Positions 9,901 to 21,900 of a stretch of DNA of 28,921 bases are shown piece after piece (position 1 is the stretch's first letter; each line of letters begins with the position of its first letter). The position numbers were made by a program, and so were the translations under genes. Source of the DNA: Physocladia obscura (taxonomy: Eukaryota > Chytridiomycota > Chytridiomycetes > Chytridiales > Chytriomycetaceae); assembly GCA_027596945.1 (NCBI GenBank), contig JADGJH010000121.1, positions 1 through 28,921 of the forward strand, read 5' to 3'. Below the pieces are notes generated by a model. That model had not been told where the DNA came from. It saw only the letters and a list, made by a program, of their open reading frames with translations, and ran no database searches.

Positions 9901-12900
9901 TTTCTTAAAAAATCTACGAGATCCAAAGTGACGAATTTGTGAGGGCAGGCTAGCCAAAAATTCAAGAGCAATTCCTTCGGACGCTGTGATTTGCGAAAGG
10001 GCTTGATCATATTCTTCTGAAGAAACCGGGGAGCCGCTTGCGTGCAAGATCGACAAAATGACTTCTTTGCTAATTTTACCATCATATTCGCCAAGTTTGG
10101 AAACAAATTCGTAATCATTAAATGAAGTGTGCTGGGACTTCAAAATCTCAACAAATCGAATCCACCAAGATTGAGAAATCATACTAGCATGTCTTTGAGC
10201 AAGATCCATTGCCGCAATAGTGTCTTCTGGGTCCTCAACCAGTTTTCGCGTATGTGACTTCCCCGAAGAAATAGAGCTTGTTTCCGTCAAATATTCTAAG
10301 TAACTTTTTCGTTTCTCTCGTTCAGCCGAAAAATCAATAGATCTCAACGAAGAAGCTTCAGATGGACGGCGAGTGAGATCTCTTGTACTTTTTCCCTGAA
10401 CAGGGTAAAGTTCGTCCAGTGATACCATTGTATCTACTGGAACCATTGCAACAAGAGGCTCGATAACTGGCGGATTGCTTGAATCTGAAAATGAGATAAT
10501 CGAGCTTCGTGGCCTCACTTCCTTGTAAGTTTCAACAGAAGAAAGTGGAGAAGGGATTGGAATTCCATCTAGAACAGGAATTTGAGACACATTCGGAACC
10601 GACGGAATACGAGCTTTGCTTTTTCTTCTTGCAGGCTCTGGCAGCGAAGAACTGGGTTTTTGTTTCAGTCTTGCATCCTCAGAAGGAGTTCGAGTTGGTG
10701 AGCGAACAATTTCAGGACCAGTGTTTGCCGTAACAAAAGAGCCTCGCTTTCCTGGTAACTTGCTTGGCAACTGAGAAGGAAGCACATCTCTAAGTGACGC
10801 CCTTTTGGATGTTGGCGAGGTGAGTCCTTCAGGAACGGGAAGTTTTGATGCTTGGGCTTTCACAGGTACAACCTGTAAGTTTTATTAGTCACAAATGTGG
10901 TAAACAAATTTTCTTACCCGTAAAATCCTGTTTCGCCTTTGAACTTTCTTTTCAGCTTTTGCAAGAACTGGAGAAACTATATTGACAAACTGAACTGGGC
11001 CAACAGTGTTGACAGCTTCAATTAAAGTCTGGTAAGCTGGAATAATTAATCCTCGTTGACCGGATACCATCTGATCTTCAATTTTTTCCAATTCAATTTT
11101 AGTCAAGTCAGCTTTTGCTTTCGTCAAATGATCCAGAATCACGTCAGAATTTACGTCTTTGGGAGATGTTGTGATCAAACTGTTAGCAAAAGTTATCAAT
11201 TCAAATTTCGGTGATCGAGAATAAATTCCATCCAGAACTCTGGCCCACCAGCCAGATGGCGGAGTTTTTTGCAAAAATTCGATTACGCTTTGTTCTTCAT
11301 AAGACGGTGTCAACGAAGCCGGCAAAATTTCTTTTGTAAAAATAGCCGAATCAGGAGCCTCTTTGTATGCAGTTCCCAAAGCTTTAAAGGCTTGAACAGC
11401 GCTACTGGGATCTTCTGGATTCACGGATGACAAAATTTCATTGAATTGCGCTTCAGATATAGATACACCATATTTGGAAAATTCTGATTGCAAATTGGCG
11501 CTATCCAGATTTTGAATTAACGACAGGTTTTCTGCAAAACCGTTGATATCAAACGAAGGCGCAATTTTCCCAATAGATCTAAGAAAACGAGCCATCCATC
11601 CTTCTGGTGCCGCGTTATTTAGTAGAGCAATAGTGGAAGCTTGCGGTTTCTTCTCTGCAACCCAAGTACCTAAAGATGGTAGGATTCCACCTAAAGTAGA
11701 TTTAATTCCGACTTTGCGTACTGCTTCTGCCATTGTTTTGAATGCAGAAATTGCAACCAAAGGCTTGCTGGGAACAATAGATTCTTTGACATTGATAAAC
11801 TGTTTTGTTGTTAATTTTGCTCCACATTCTCCCATAACTTTAAGAATTGTTTCTTCTGAGATCTTGTGCGCAGGAATTGCACCCAATTTTGTCATAAATA
11901 ATTGAAGATCAAATTCTGGTGCATAACGTCCGATTCTTTTAAGGTAACGAGGCCACCACGATCCAGGAGCAGCGGCCCGAATCTTCTTGACCCAATATAA
12001 TTCATCGGCAGACGGTTCAATAATTGAAGGAATGACGCGACTGATAAATGGTTCGGCACCAACTAGCGCGGCTGCATCAGAATATGCTTCAAACGCAACA
12101 AATGCATCTCTTGGGTTTGCAGGATTTATACTGGAACAAAGGTCTTCATACTGCTCGTTTGTCAACGGTGCTCCTGCCATTTCCAACTCTTCCCTGATAA
12201 GATCGTCATTAATGGTAACAAACGATGGAATTTCTGAGGCTGACGATGCGAATTTTGCCATATCAAATGTTGGGGTTAATTCGGACAGCTTTTTAGACAG
12301 ACGATACATCCACCCAGATGGTGCCGCTCTGATTAGTGTAGCTTTAGCTTCGGCAAAATGAGACTCCAGTTCTATATCAGAAAATGCATTTTCTGCTGGC
12401 GAATTTGACGAAATTGATGAAGTTGGTGTCTCAGGTCTAAAACGGTCTCTCATTTGCCCCCGGGGACTGGTAACAGATTCTTCATAGCTGCTGCGAGGTT
12501 TTGGCTCATCTAAACTTCCTAAACGAGCCCGTTGGTCATCGAAACTTCGCCGCTGTCCAGGCTCTGGCGAATGTGGCGCGGACATCTAATTGCATCGTCA
12601 ATAAATATGTTTTATATTAGAATTTAGTTTACCATGCGAATTGTTCCTCTCCGGCTTCTTGTTTCATCCTTTGTAGGCTCAGTTATATCTTTCGCGATTG
12701 GATCGACTTTAATATTCTTTGAAGCGACAAACTAAAAATAAATAAACGGTATGTTAGCAGTTAAATATGCAATTGTTGATGTTTTCATTTTTTTTTTACT
12801 GAAAAAAAAAAAAAAAAATTAACAAAAATAATAAAAAAAAAAAACCAAAATGTTTTTAAAACAAAAAAAAAAAAGTAATAAAAAAAACCAAAAAATAAAA

Positions 12901-15900
12901 AAGACACCAAATTAAAAAAACAAAAACAAAAANNNNNNNNNNAATTAAATAAACTTTTTGTATTCCTTTAAATTTTTAATTTTTTTTTTTTTTATTTTTT
13001 TTTTAAATAAAAAAAAAAAAAAAAAAGTTACCCGAATGATTCTAGAACGAGTCGCAACTGGTTTTTCAACCTTCGCTAGAACGGGAGAAACGACAGCCAA
13101 AAATTCTGATGGCCCCATTTTTCGAACAGCATCTGCCAAAGCTTTATAAGCCAACAGAACTGATGAGCTTTGTTTTGACAGCTTGCGTTCAACTGACTCA
13201 AACTCAAGGATTGTCAAAGGAGCATTTGATTTTGCTAATAGCTCAAGAATTATTGCGTTGTTCACATCGCGAGCTGGTATCGCAGCTAGTCCAGATAAAA
13301 ATACATAAAGGTTGAAATCGGGAGCAATGTCATAGACCGCTTCCAAAAATCTCATCCACCAGCCAGGACGTGCACATTTTTGCAACTTTTTCAGAATTTC
13401 CTCTTCTTCCGCATCTGGAGTAAGAACAGTGGGAACAATATCGAACATAAACGCGTCAAAATCTCCGATTTGCGAATAGGCAATTCCAAATGACTTAAAA
13501 GCCTGGTGCGCATCATCTGGAGATTCTGGATTGATGGCCTTTAAGACCTCAGAAAATTCTTCATCAGTTAAGTCAGCTCCACAATTACTCATTTCTTCCA
13601 AAATAGTGCGTTCGTCAAGAACAGCTTCTTCAGGAAAGTAAGAAAGTCGTTGAGCAAACTCAGCGACATCAAATGAAGGCGAAAACTGAGCGACTTTTCG
13701 AAGGAAACGGGAGACCCACCCTTCTGGAGCCGCATTACTAAGGGTCGCAATTGACAGAGATTCTGGTCGCCGGTCAGCAACCCACACTCCCAATGATGGC
13801 CTGAAAAATTTATTGTAAATATTCAGAAATATAAATTGATGAGGAACTTACAAAACACCACCCAAGACAGCTTTAATTCCAATGGTATGAACAGCATCAA
13901 CAATTGTTTTGAAAGCACTTGTGGCAACTAATGGCTTTCCAGGAACTATTGCCTCTTTTACTCGATAAAATTGAGATTGAGTAAACTTTGCGTTGCATTC
14001 AGTAAACGCAGTCATAATATTTTCGTCAGTAACTTTTGGAAGATCGAATGGTGGACTTTCAAGTCGGGTTATAAACTGAGTAAGATCAAACTCTGGTGCA
14101 AATGCTCCAACTTGCCGAAGAAAGCGAGGCCACCAGTCTATTTTTTTTAAACGGAGAATAAATAGAGGTATTTAAAAAACAACATTGAAAATATCACCTC
14201 CAGGGGCGGACCCACGAATTTTTTTGATCCAATAAAGTTCATCGGGGGATGGTTCTAAAATGTCAGGAACGATCTTAGCAACAAATTCCTCAGCCCCAAC
14301 AAGATTCGCAGCATCAGAAATAGCTTCAAAGGCAATATGGGCCTCTTTTGGATCCTCATTATTAATGCTATTTAGTAGATCGGCAAATTGGAAGTCAGAC
14401 AATGCAGCACCAGAGTTCAACAACTCGCGCTTAATAAGCTCGTCATTAATTTCAACGTCAGAAGATATATCGGCCATTGAAGAAGAAAATTTAGAAAAAT
14501 CGAATGATGGCGAGAGTTCAGTCAATTTTTTCATCATACGGTATAACCATCCAGCAGGGGCAGCTTTGATTAGTCTTGCTTTTGTTTCAGCAAGTTCAAT
14601 TTCTGGGTCAATTTCCGGTATTTCAGGTTCGTCATTGTCAGCAGTGATTTCTTGAGAAATGGGTTCGTCTACCAAAGGAGGAGGTGAAATAATGATTGAA
14701 ACCGAATCTTTTGGACCAGAATTTTTAATTTTCGAAATTTTAACGTGTTTTCGAAGTTTCATGGGCTTGCTAGTTTCAAGTTTCGCCATAATCTCGAGGA
14801 CTTCATTCGGAACAGTCGGTTTTCTAGTCTCGAGTTCGGGAATAACGTTTTCCTGTACATTATCGCTTTTTACGAGCTTTCCGATCTTGATTTGGCGCTT
14901 GGTATTGATTGAAGTCGGTTCTGAAATTTCAACAGATTCAACTTCTTTAGAAGGTACAACCGTGGATGCAGCAATTGAAACATCAACAGTGGGATTGACA
15001 ATTCTTGTGATTATAGCGCTACGACGACGCTGCTGTTTGGTATCGACTGGAACAGAAATGGATTCATCCGTCTGACAAAAACAAAGTTAAGAAACAAAAG
15101 TCGCCGTCTATAAAAAGCACTTACAGATATGGAATTTTGAGGCAAATCGATTTGCAAAGCTTCAACATCCGAAACGGTTGGCAACTCACTTGAAATTTCG
15201 CTTTTGTGCACTTTGGTGATTTTGAAACTTCTATGTTTGCTCTTGGCAGCATCAACCTCCGACTTGCTTGTATCTTCAGTCAGATTCGGTGAAAGTATAT
15301 TCGGAATAGAATATGATTCCTTTAATTGACTGGGCTCTTCCTTACTTGGTAGAAATATTTCCTTGTCAGAAACTGGAGACATTGCCTCAACAGTTTTTAT
15401 TTTCTCCGCAATTGAAACTGGCGAAGCAATTCGCTCAATTCTTTTTGCTGTCGTCGGGCTTGATTCAGAAGAGCTAGATAGACTGTCTTCGAGTGATTGC
15501 CTGATATCTTTGACATGCTTGGACGGTTTGATTTCCTCCTTCTTCACTGACGCGGTGCGCTGAATAGGTGGATGTCCGCTTCCGTCAAATATACTAGCCA
15601 GGCGTGAAATTTTTGCACCTTTAATGTTTGGTGCCGTGTACAACGGTTCAGGAGAAGTTGGTTGAGGGTATGGAGCTGGAGACAAATTTCTAGACAGAGG
15701 TCTAGATGCTGGTCTGGCTGGATACGAAGTGACAGTATCTTTAGAGCTTCCTCCAACATATTCAACGGATTCTGGCATATAGTCCGAAGTTCGACGGCCA
15801 AGAGCTTCCTTTAACTTCTGAATCGCGGACTCGTCTGCCGTTTCATTTCTTGCATAATCTGAATTATTTACCTTGTAAATTTACGAATTTAACATTCGCT

Positions 15901-18900
15901 AAAAAAAAATACATACCAATTTTCTTGCTGATTGGATAGGGATTTACAGACCCTTCACTTGAGGCTTCTTCGCCCGATAATGATGTAGAAATCGATGCTC
16001 TTTCAGGAATAGCGTCTTCTCCTGAATCAAGCTGTTTGAGGTTATCTTCGTTTTTAGTTTCTGATGAAGAGTTTTGGTTAATAAGAGTTGGAAAATAACA
16101 CAACTTAATCACTTTTCTCGGACACGTCTTTGGATTCTTGAAAGACCTCAGGCAAGATAGGATTCTTTTCGGCAGGTTCAAACTCGCCCGAGGCGTCACC
16201 AATCTCTGAGGATACTAAGTCTTTAGGTATTGATTCAATTTTCGAGATATTGGACTGCGGTTCCATTTGATGTTCGCTTGGGGCAACTTTCTTCGTTAAG
16301 ATATCTGTCGTTCAAATAAATACAAAAGCTTTAACATATGATTGAACTTACCGTTCTTCGGCCTTGGGTCGATTTTTTCGGATGTGCTCTGAGTCGGCTC
16401 TTTTGGTGATGCTGAAACTAGCGTGATCATTTCTTCAGTTAAGAGAACAGTTTCGACTGGTTTAGAAGTTATGATTGAAGTAACATCAACATAAGCATCT
16501 TGGAGTGGAGTCTCTGTTTCAGTAGAACTTGGAACTTGGTGAACTTGAGTCTCCAGAGACAAAATTGGTTCAGAATCCAACACATGCTCAGTGTTAACTT
16601 CCGTCAAAAGTTTCGTATTTTCAATTTGAACAGGTGGAATTTTAGCTGAAACGGCAGACAAAGGTGAAATATCAAACGATTCTTCCACAAATTCGGTTGA
16701 TTCTTCCACAACCTCTTCTTTGATCAGAGTAGATTCAGCATATTTCGTGCCAACAGTCTTCGTCAACACGAAGTCTGAATACAAAGAAATGATAACAAAA
16801 AATGAATAAATGAATTCATAAATATGATAATTTTTACTTACGGCGCTTTGCAGAACCAGTGCTCGTAGTGTTCACTTCCTTTTCAACGGAAGTTAAATCT
16901 TGGGAAACTTGAGTGTAATTGGAATCCAGCCCGTTATCGGGGCTTGCTTGGATTTCAGTTTTGACATTTTCAGATTCAACAAGAGAAATTTCAAAAGTAT
17001 TGGCTGGAACGGCAGGCAAAGCTGGAACATCAGATGTTCCTACCACAACATGGGTCAATTCTTCCATCCCTTTGGACGATTTTTTGACAACTTCGATTGA
17101 TTCTTGGGCAAATTCTTGTGAATCCGGTGTTTTCTCGTTCTCAGCAGGTTCAACAGACAAACGTGTGATATTTTGATCAGCAGCAGATGCCACAGTTGGC
17201 ACAATTTCTGTTACGTTTTCAGCAGAATATTTGAGTGACTCTTCGCGCGGTTCTTTCAAACCTGGAGAGTTAACAATTGGTGAATCTGCTAGAATCGCCA
17301 AATTTCTTGTTGCTTCTGAGAGTTCTAAAGTAACAGGAAGTTTAGCTTCGACGCTTTCAATAACAAAATTCTTCTCAATGACGGCAACTTCTTCAACTAA
17401 AACAGGAGTCTCTAGATTTTTGATTTCTTGTGGCAGAATGGCAACCACGTCAATTGATAGTTCAGATGGCAAGTTGGAAACTGGAGTCAAAATTTGAAAT
17501 CCTTCAACTGTTGCCTGAACTGGACTTGAAACTAAAATGCTTTCGATCACTGCAGTTGGCAGCTGTTCGAGATTATCATTAACATCGACTGTATTTTTAG
17601 AAAGAAGGACTTGCGTAGATTCCGTATCATATTTTTCAGGTTGAACAGATTTCGGAGTTTCTGATTCGAAAATGGAAGAGAATAGAGGCTTGGACCCAAA
17701 AATATTTTCCAGAAGTCCCTTCTTTGGCTCAGGAGCTGTCGTCTCCTCAAGGCCTTCGCGCTCCTCTCCCTGCAAAACTACGACTACGCGAGAAGTTTCG
17801 ACAATGTTTTCAACATCAGTGATGGTTTTCGACGAATTAGGGGCCAGAATTTCAACTTCTTTGACAATAACATCTGTCACTTCTTGCTCGGTAACTTCTG
17901 GCTCCGTGGCATTAGTTTTGTTAGTATCTGTTGTTACTGAAGACACTTTGACGACTTTGAAACCTATATTTGGCAAATAATCAGAAAAGAAAAAGATATT
18001 TACAAAACACTTACGACGCTTTGTACTAATAACAGCAGTTTCGTCACCAGAAATAGATTTATTTTTCGTAATTTCATCTTGGGTAATATCAAATCTTTCA
18101 ATATGCTCAGATAAATCTTTTTGAATGGGAATTGCACTGATTGACTCCTCCGAAGAGCCTCCTTCACTGACGGGCAAAATTTCTTCGTGACGAATTTCAT
18201 ATTGAGAATCAACAGTTTCAATTGCCACATTTTCTCTCGAATACAACAACGAAGTAGGAACCCTGTCTGGCGATTCTGGCGCCAAAACAAAGGGATCTTC
18301 AACGTCGGAGCCAGAAACTTCACTTGCCGGAGCTTTTGCGGTGAGCAAAATTTCGCGAGTGGAATCTGCAGGAATTTCAAAAGAATCTGAAACAAGCACC
18401 ATTTTTTCGACGATTGGTTCGATAACTGGAGAAATTTCTGTTTCTGCACCCGTTTCTGTTAATTCAATACGAATGCTGTCATTTGAAATCGGCAAAGATT
18501 CTCGCACAACTGTAATAACTTCAACTGAGTCTTCGCTAGGTTCATTATTTATGTCAACAACTTTGGCTGCAGATTCGGAGAGAATATCATGAACCAATAG
18601 TTCTTTTGACACAGGAATTTCAGCATCTAATGGAATACTTTCTGAATCATCAATTTTCTTGATGCCGGGACTTATTTCGATTGGATATTTTTCAGGAATA
18701 TCTACAACTGCTTTTGGAATTTCTCCAAATAAACCTTCAACAAGACCTTTCTTTGGAATAGCCGGAGAAACAGATGGAAGGCTAGATTCGATTTTGTCAC
18801 TGGCAGTGTTTACGTCAACAGTTTTGATAATCGTTTTGATAATGACTTCTTTGGTTTTGGTCGAAATTTTTGGCTCTGTAGTTAGGCCATCAGTAGAAGA

Positions 18901-21900
18901 TAAGTCAATATTCTTTTCAACGATTAGAGCTGTTTGAAATAATGTTGAGTTAAATTTTAATAAAATTAAGGAAGAAGGGAATATTTTTTCTTACCCTCTG
19001 TTGTAGTAGCAGAAGCTTTACTTTCAGCAATTTCTGTAACATTATCTGCGACAGGAACACTTATTAAATCAATGTCGGCTACAGGCATATCCGAAACAGC
19101 AAATTCTTTTTCGATCTGGGGAGAAACTTTAACAACTGGAGGAACTTCGCTGACAACAGCTAGGATAACATCGTCAACCGCAACTAAAGACGACGATTGA
19201 GAGGGCGATGAAATGGCAACTGTTGTGGCGTCCGGAGTTTTGCGGTCAAACAAACTTCCAAAAAATCCTTTTGGCTTCACAAGTGTCGATGGAACAATTA
19301 CTTGCTCAACAACAGTCTCCACCACAGCAGGTTTCGTAACAATAACTGTCGATTCGGATGCATTTTGAATAGCAGCAGTCTCTTCTTGAACTTTTGCGGC
19401 AGGTGCTTGCTTTTCTTGTGTCGTTCCGCCATCAAGAACAGTGACCGTCGCGACCGCTACCTCACTTTCTGCAATTATCACATTTTGCAAAGTTTCTGAT
19501 AACATAGATTTTCCACCATCATCAATTTCTGACACACTTTCAACAGCTATCGGACCGGACACATCCAGAGCTTTTTCAGTCATAGGCTGAGTCGTTACGC
19601 TTTTCGGAATAGTAGGCGCTTCAATTGATCCTCCTGACACGCTCTCGGCAACGTTTGGAGGAGATATTGCGGGTACGGTCGTGTTCTCGGCGGCAGACTT
19701 TGCTGTCGCTCTAGGTCCAAATATCGAGCCAAAAAAACCGCCACCTTTCTTTGGTTCTGCAACTGGTTCAACTGTAACACCTGCTGCAGCGGAAGGTTGT
19801 GCGCTTTCTGTTTTTCCCCGTTTCTGGATAACAAATTCTACAATCAAGGTTTTTCGCGAATAAAAAAATTTTTTTTCCAACTTAAAAAAAAAGTAGATAT
19901 AAACAAACAGAACTTACGACGTTTTTTTGAACCTTCAGCAGCAACAGCAGCAGTTTCAGCAACAACCATGCCACCAACAGCAACCGCGCCCGGCAACACA
20001 ATGGCATTAGCCTCGGAAGCAGTGTCACTTTCTGTCTCTGCAATCTTTGGAAACGAAAACAGCCGCTCCGTTGAGCTTTTCCTTGTCTCAGTCGAGATTT
20101 TTGGCACTGGCGTTGTGGCAATCGTTGTTCTTGTGAAGTCTTCGGCGGGAATCGAAACATCTTCAAATTGTATGCTCGGCTCTGCAGTTGGGAAGAGCGC
20201 GGGTGCTACGGCTGGAACTACGCGTGGCTCAATTGTTTTCGGTATAATAGGAATTGCGCTTTTATTAATTTGGGCTGGAACGGCTTCTACAGAAACTGGT
20301 GCTGGCGCGGTAGTCTCAATCAAATCAAAAATGGCTGGAACTGGTGTGGCTTCAACAATGACAGTACCTGGAATAGTTTCGCTGACTGGTGCTGGTATTG
20401 CTGTTGACTCGGCAACCACAGTTTCTGGAATGGGTTGACTTGGTTTTTCAGGTCCAAACAGTCCTCTAAAAAACGATCCTTTTGCTAGTGTTTTTGTTGG
20501 CAGTGGTGCAAGTGGAGGAGGCAGAGAACTTGCTAGAATTTCTTTTTGTTCTACAACCACTATTTCTTCCTCTTTTTCAACAACCTCATCGTTGTCCGCC
20601 TTCTTGCTTTGTTCATGCTTGGTGATTTCAACAACGGCTGCTGCACCGCCGACTATCGCAGCAATTTCAGCAATTGTGCTTTCTTTGCCAATCGCGACAG
20701 AGCTGGAACCAAGAGCCTCCGTTCTGTTTTCGATTCCAGAAGATTCAACAACAATTCTTTTCGGAGAATTGCGGCTGCTTGAAATTGCAACAGTCGTTGC
20801 CGCTACTGCCGTGCCAGTAACAGCAGTAGCAGCTTCAACCGTTTTGATATTTGACGAGCTTGTTACTTTAGTTTCGACAGTTTCAGCAACAGTCCTGTTA
20901 ATCGATTCCGTCTTTCCAACACTATGGCCAACTGCAGTAGCACCGCCAACGACAACAGCATCGCCGGAAATCTTCGATTCAGAAGATTCTTCAATAATTG
21001 TACCGCTTTCGAATCGAGAATACGCTCCAGTCTTTTTGGCACGGTGGTTTGAAGAAACAGCTGTGGCCGTAGCACTACCAACTAAAACAGCACCGGTGCC
21101 GCTGGCAATCATCGCGCTTTTCTCGGCATCGTCAATCTTGATTCCAGGGGCAGAATCAGAAGACTCCCGTCCAAAAATCGTCGACCCGCTTTCGAATTTC
21201 GACGTCTTTGAGGACGAATGATGACTCGCTGAAACGATACCACCAGCAGAGGAACCGCCAGTAGCAATAATCGCGGCCGTTTCGGAAACGTTGCTTTTGT
21301 TTCCTGAACCCCCAAACACAGTGGACTCGCTTTCGAATACAGAAGTTTTGGACGTTTCTGTGGTGTTTTGTGACGCGCGGTTGTTTTTCGAAATTGCGGC
21401 GGCACTCAAGGTGATTGCAGCTGCCCCGCCGATAGCGCCAATGGCGTCTTCTTCAAATTTGCTGGTATTTACTGCACCACCCGCACGACTAATTTTTGAG
21501 GTTTCGGTTTCAGTAATGATTTCCTGCTCATTTGCAATATCTGTAATAAATTAAAATTAAAATAAAAAAGGTTTGAAAGAGTAAGGAAAATCAAAAATAA
21601 ATGTAACGCACGTCTTTCAAAAGCAGCACCAGCAACAAGTCCAGTACCACCTGCTAAAATTGCACCTTCAGAACCGACAGATTCAGAAGCTTTTTTTTTT
21701 TTAAATAAGAACAAGAAGCGAAACTCATCGAATCATACAAGAGAAAGAAAAACACTCACGAATTGGAACCATTGGAATAGACCCTGCATTTTCAACCGTC
21801 ACAGAATTCCTCTTTCCGACAGCCCCAGCACTTGCAGCCTCCGCCCGTCGCTTCTTTCCACCACCGCAACACCACCACCACGCACCAATACCGCAACACA

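Larger units (their letters stand above)
15072..19837 (-). other. Acidic Ser/Thr/Val/Glu-rich cytoplasmic region
   Basis: Exons 7 to 13 (residues about 1077-2534) encode a long, probably disordered region rich in E, V, S, T and P, with many VE, ES and SP pairs. It has no predicted domain that I can see. Four KKG..F..(L/I)F motifs lie in exons 7-9 (a fifth is in exon 6). Basic motifs sit at exon borders (KRR or AKRH). All introns from intron 2 to intron 12 are phase 1, so most exons here could be duplicated or skipped without breaking the frame. That would allow isoforms of different length. Confidence 0.7.

Noticed and set aside
11543..12361. Two plus-strand open frames of 120 and 124 codons
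   Set aside because: They are shadows of the four-repeat cassette in exon 18, whose sense strand shows aligned repeats and proper splice borders.
12585..12585. Start of a separate downstream gene at the ATG opening exon 18
   Set aside because: A 33-codon phase-0 exon (12731-12633) with good splice sites joins it in frame to exon 16, and the cassette before and after match each other. The idea stays open only because of the nearby gap.
19797..20438. Plus-strand open frame of 213 codons
   Set aside because: It lies opposite exon 6 and part of exon 7 of the giant gene and crosses an intron. Its Ala/Thr/Val/Gly-rich product mirrors the low-complexity sense strand.
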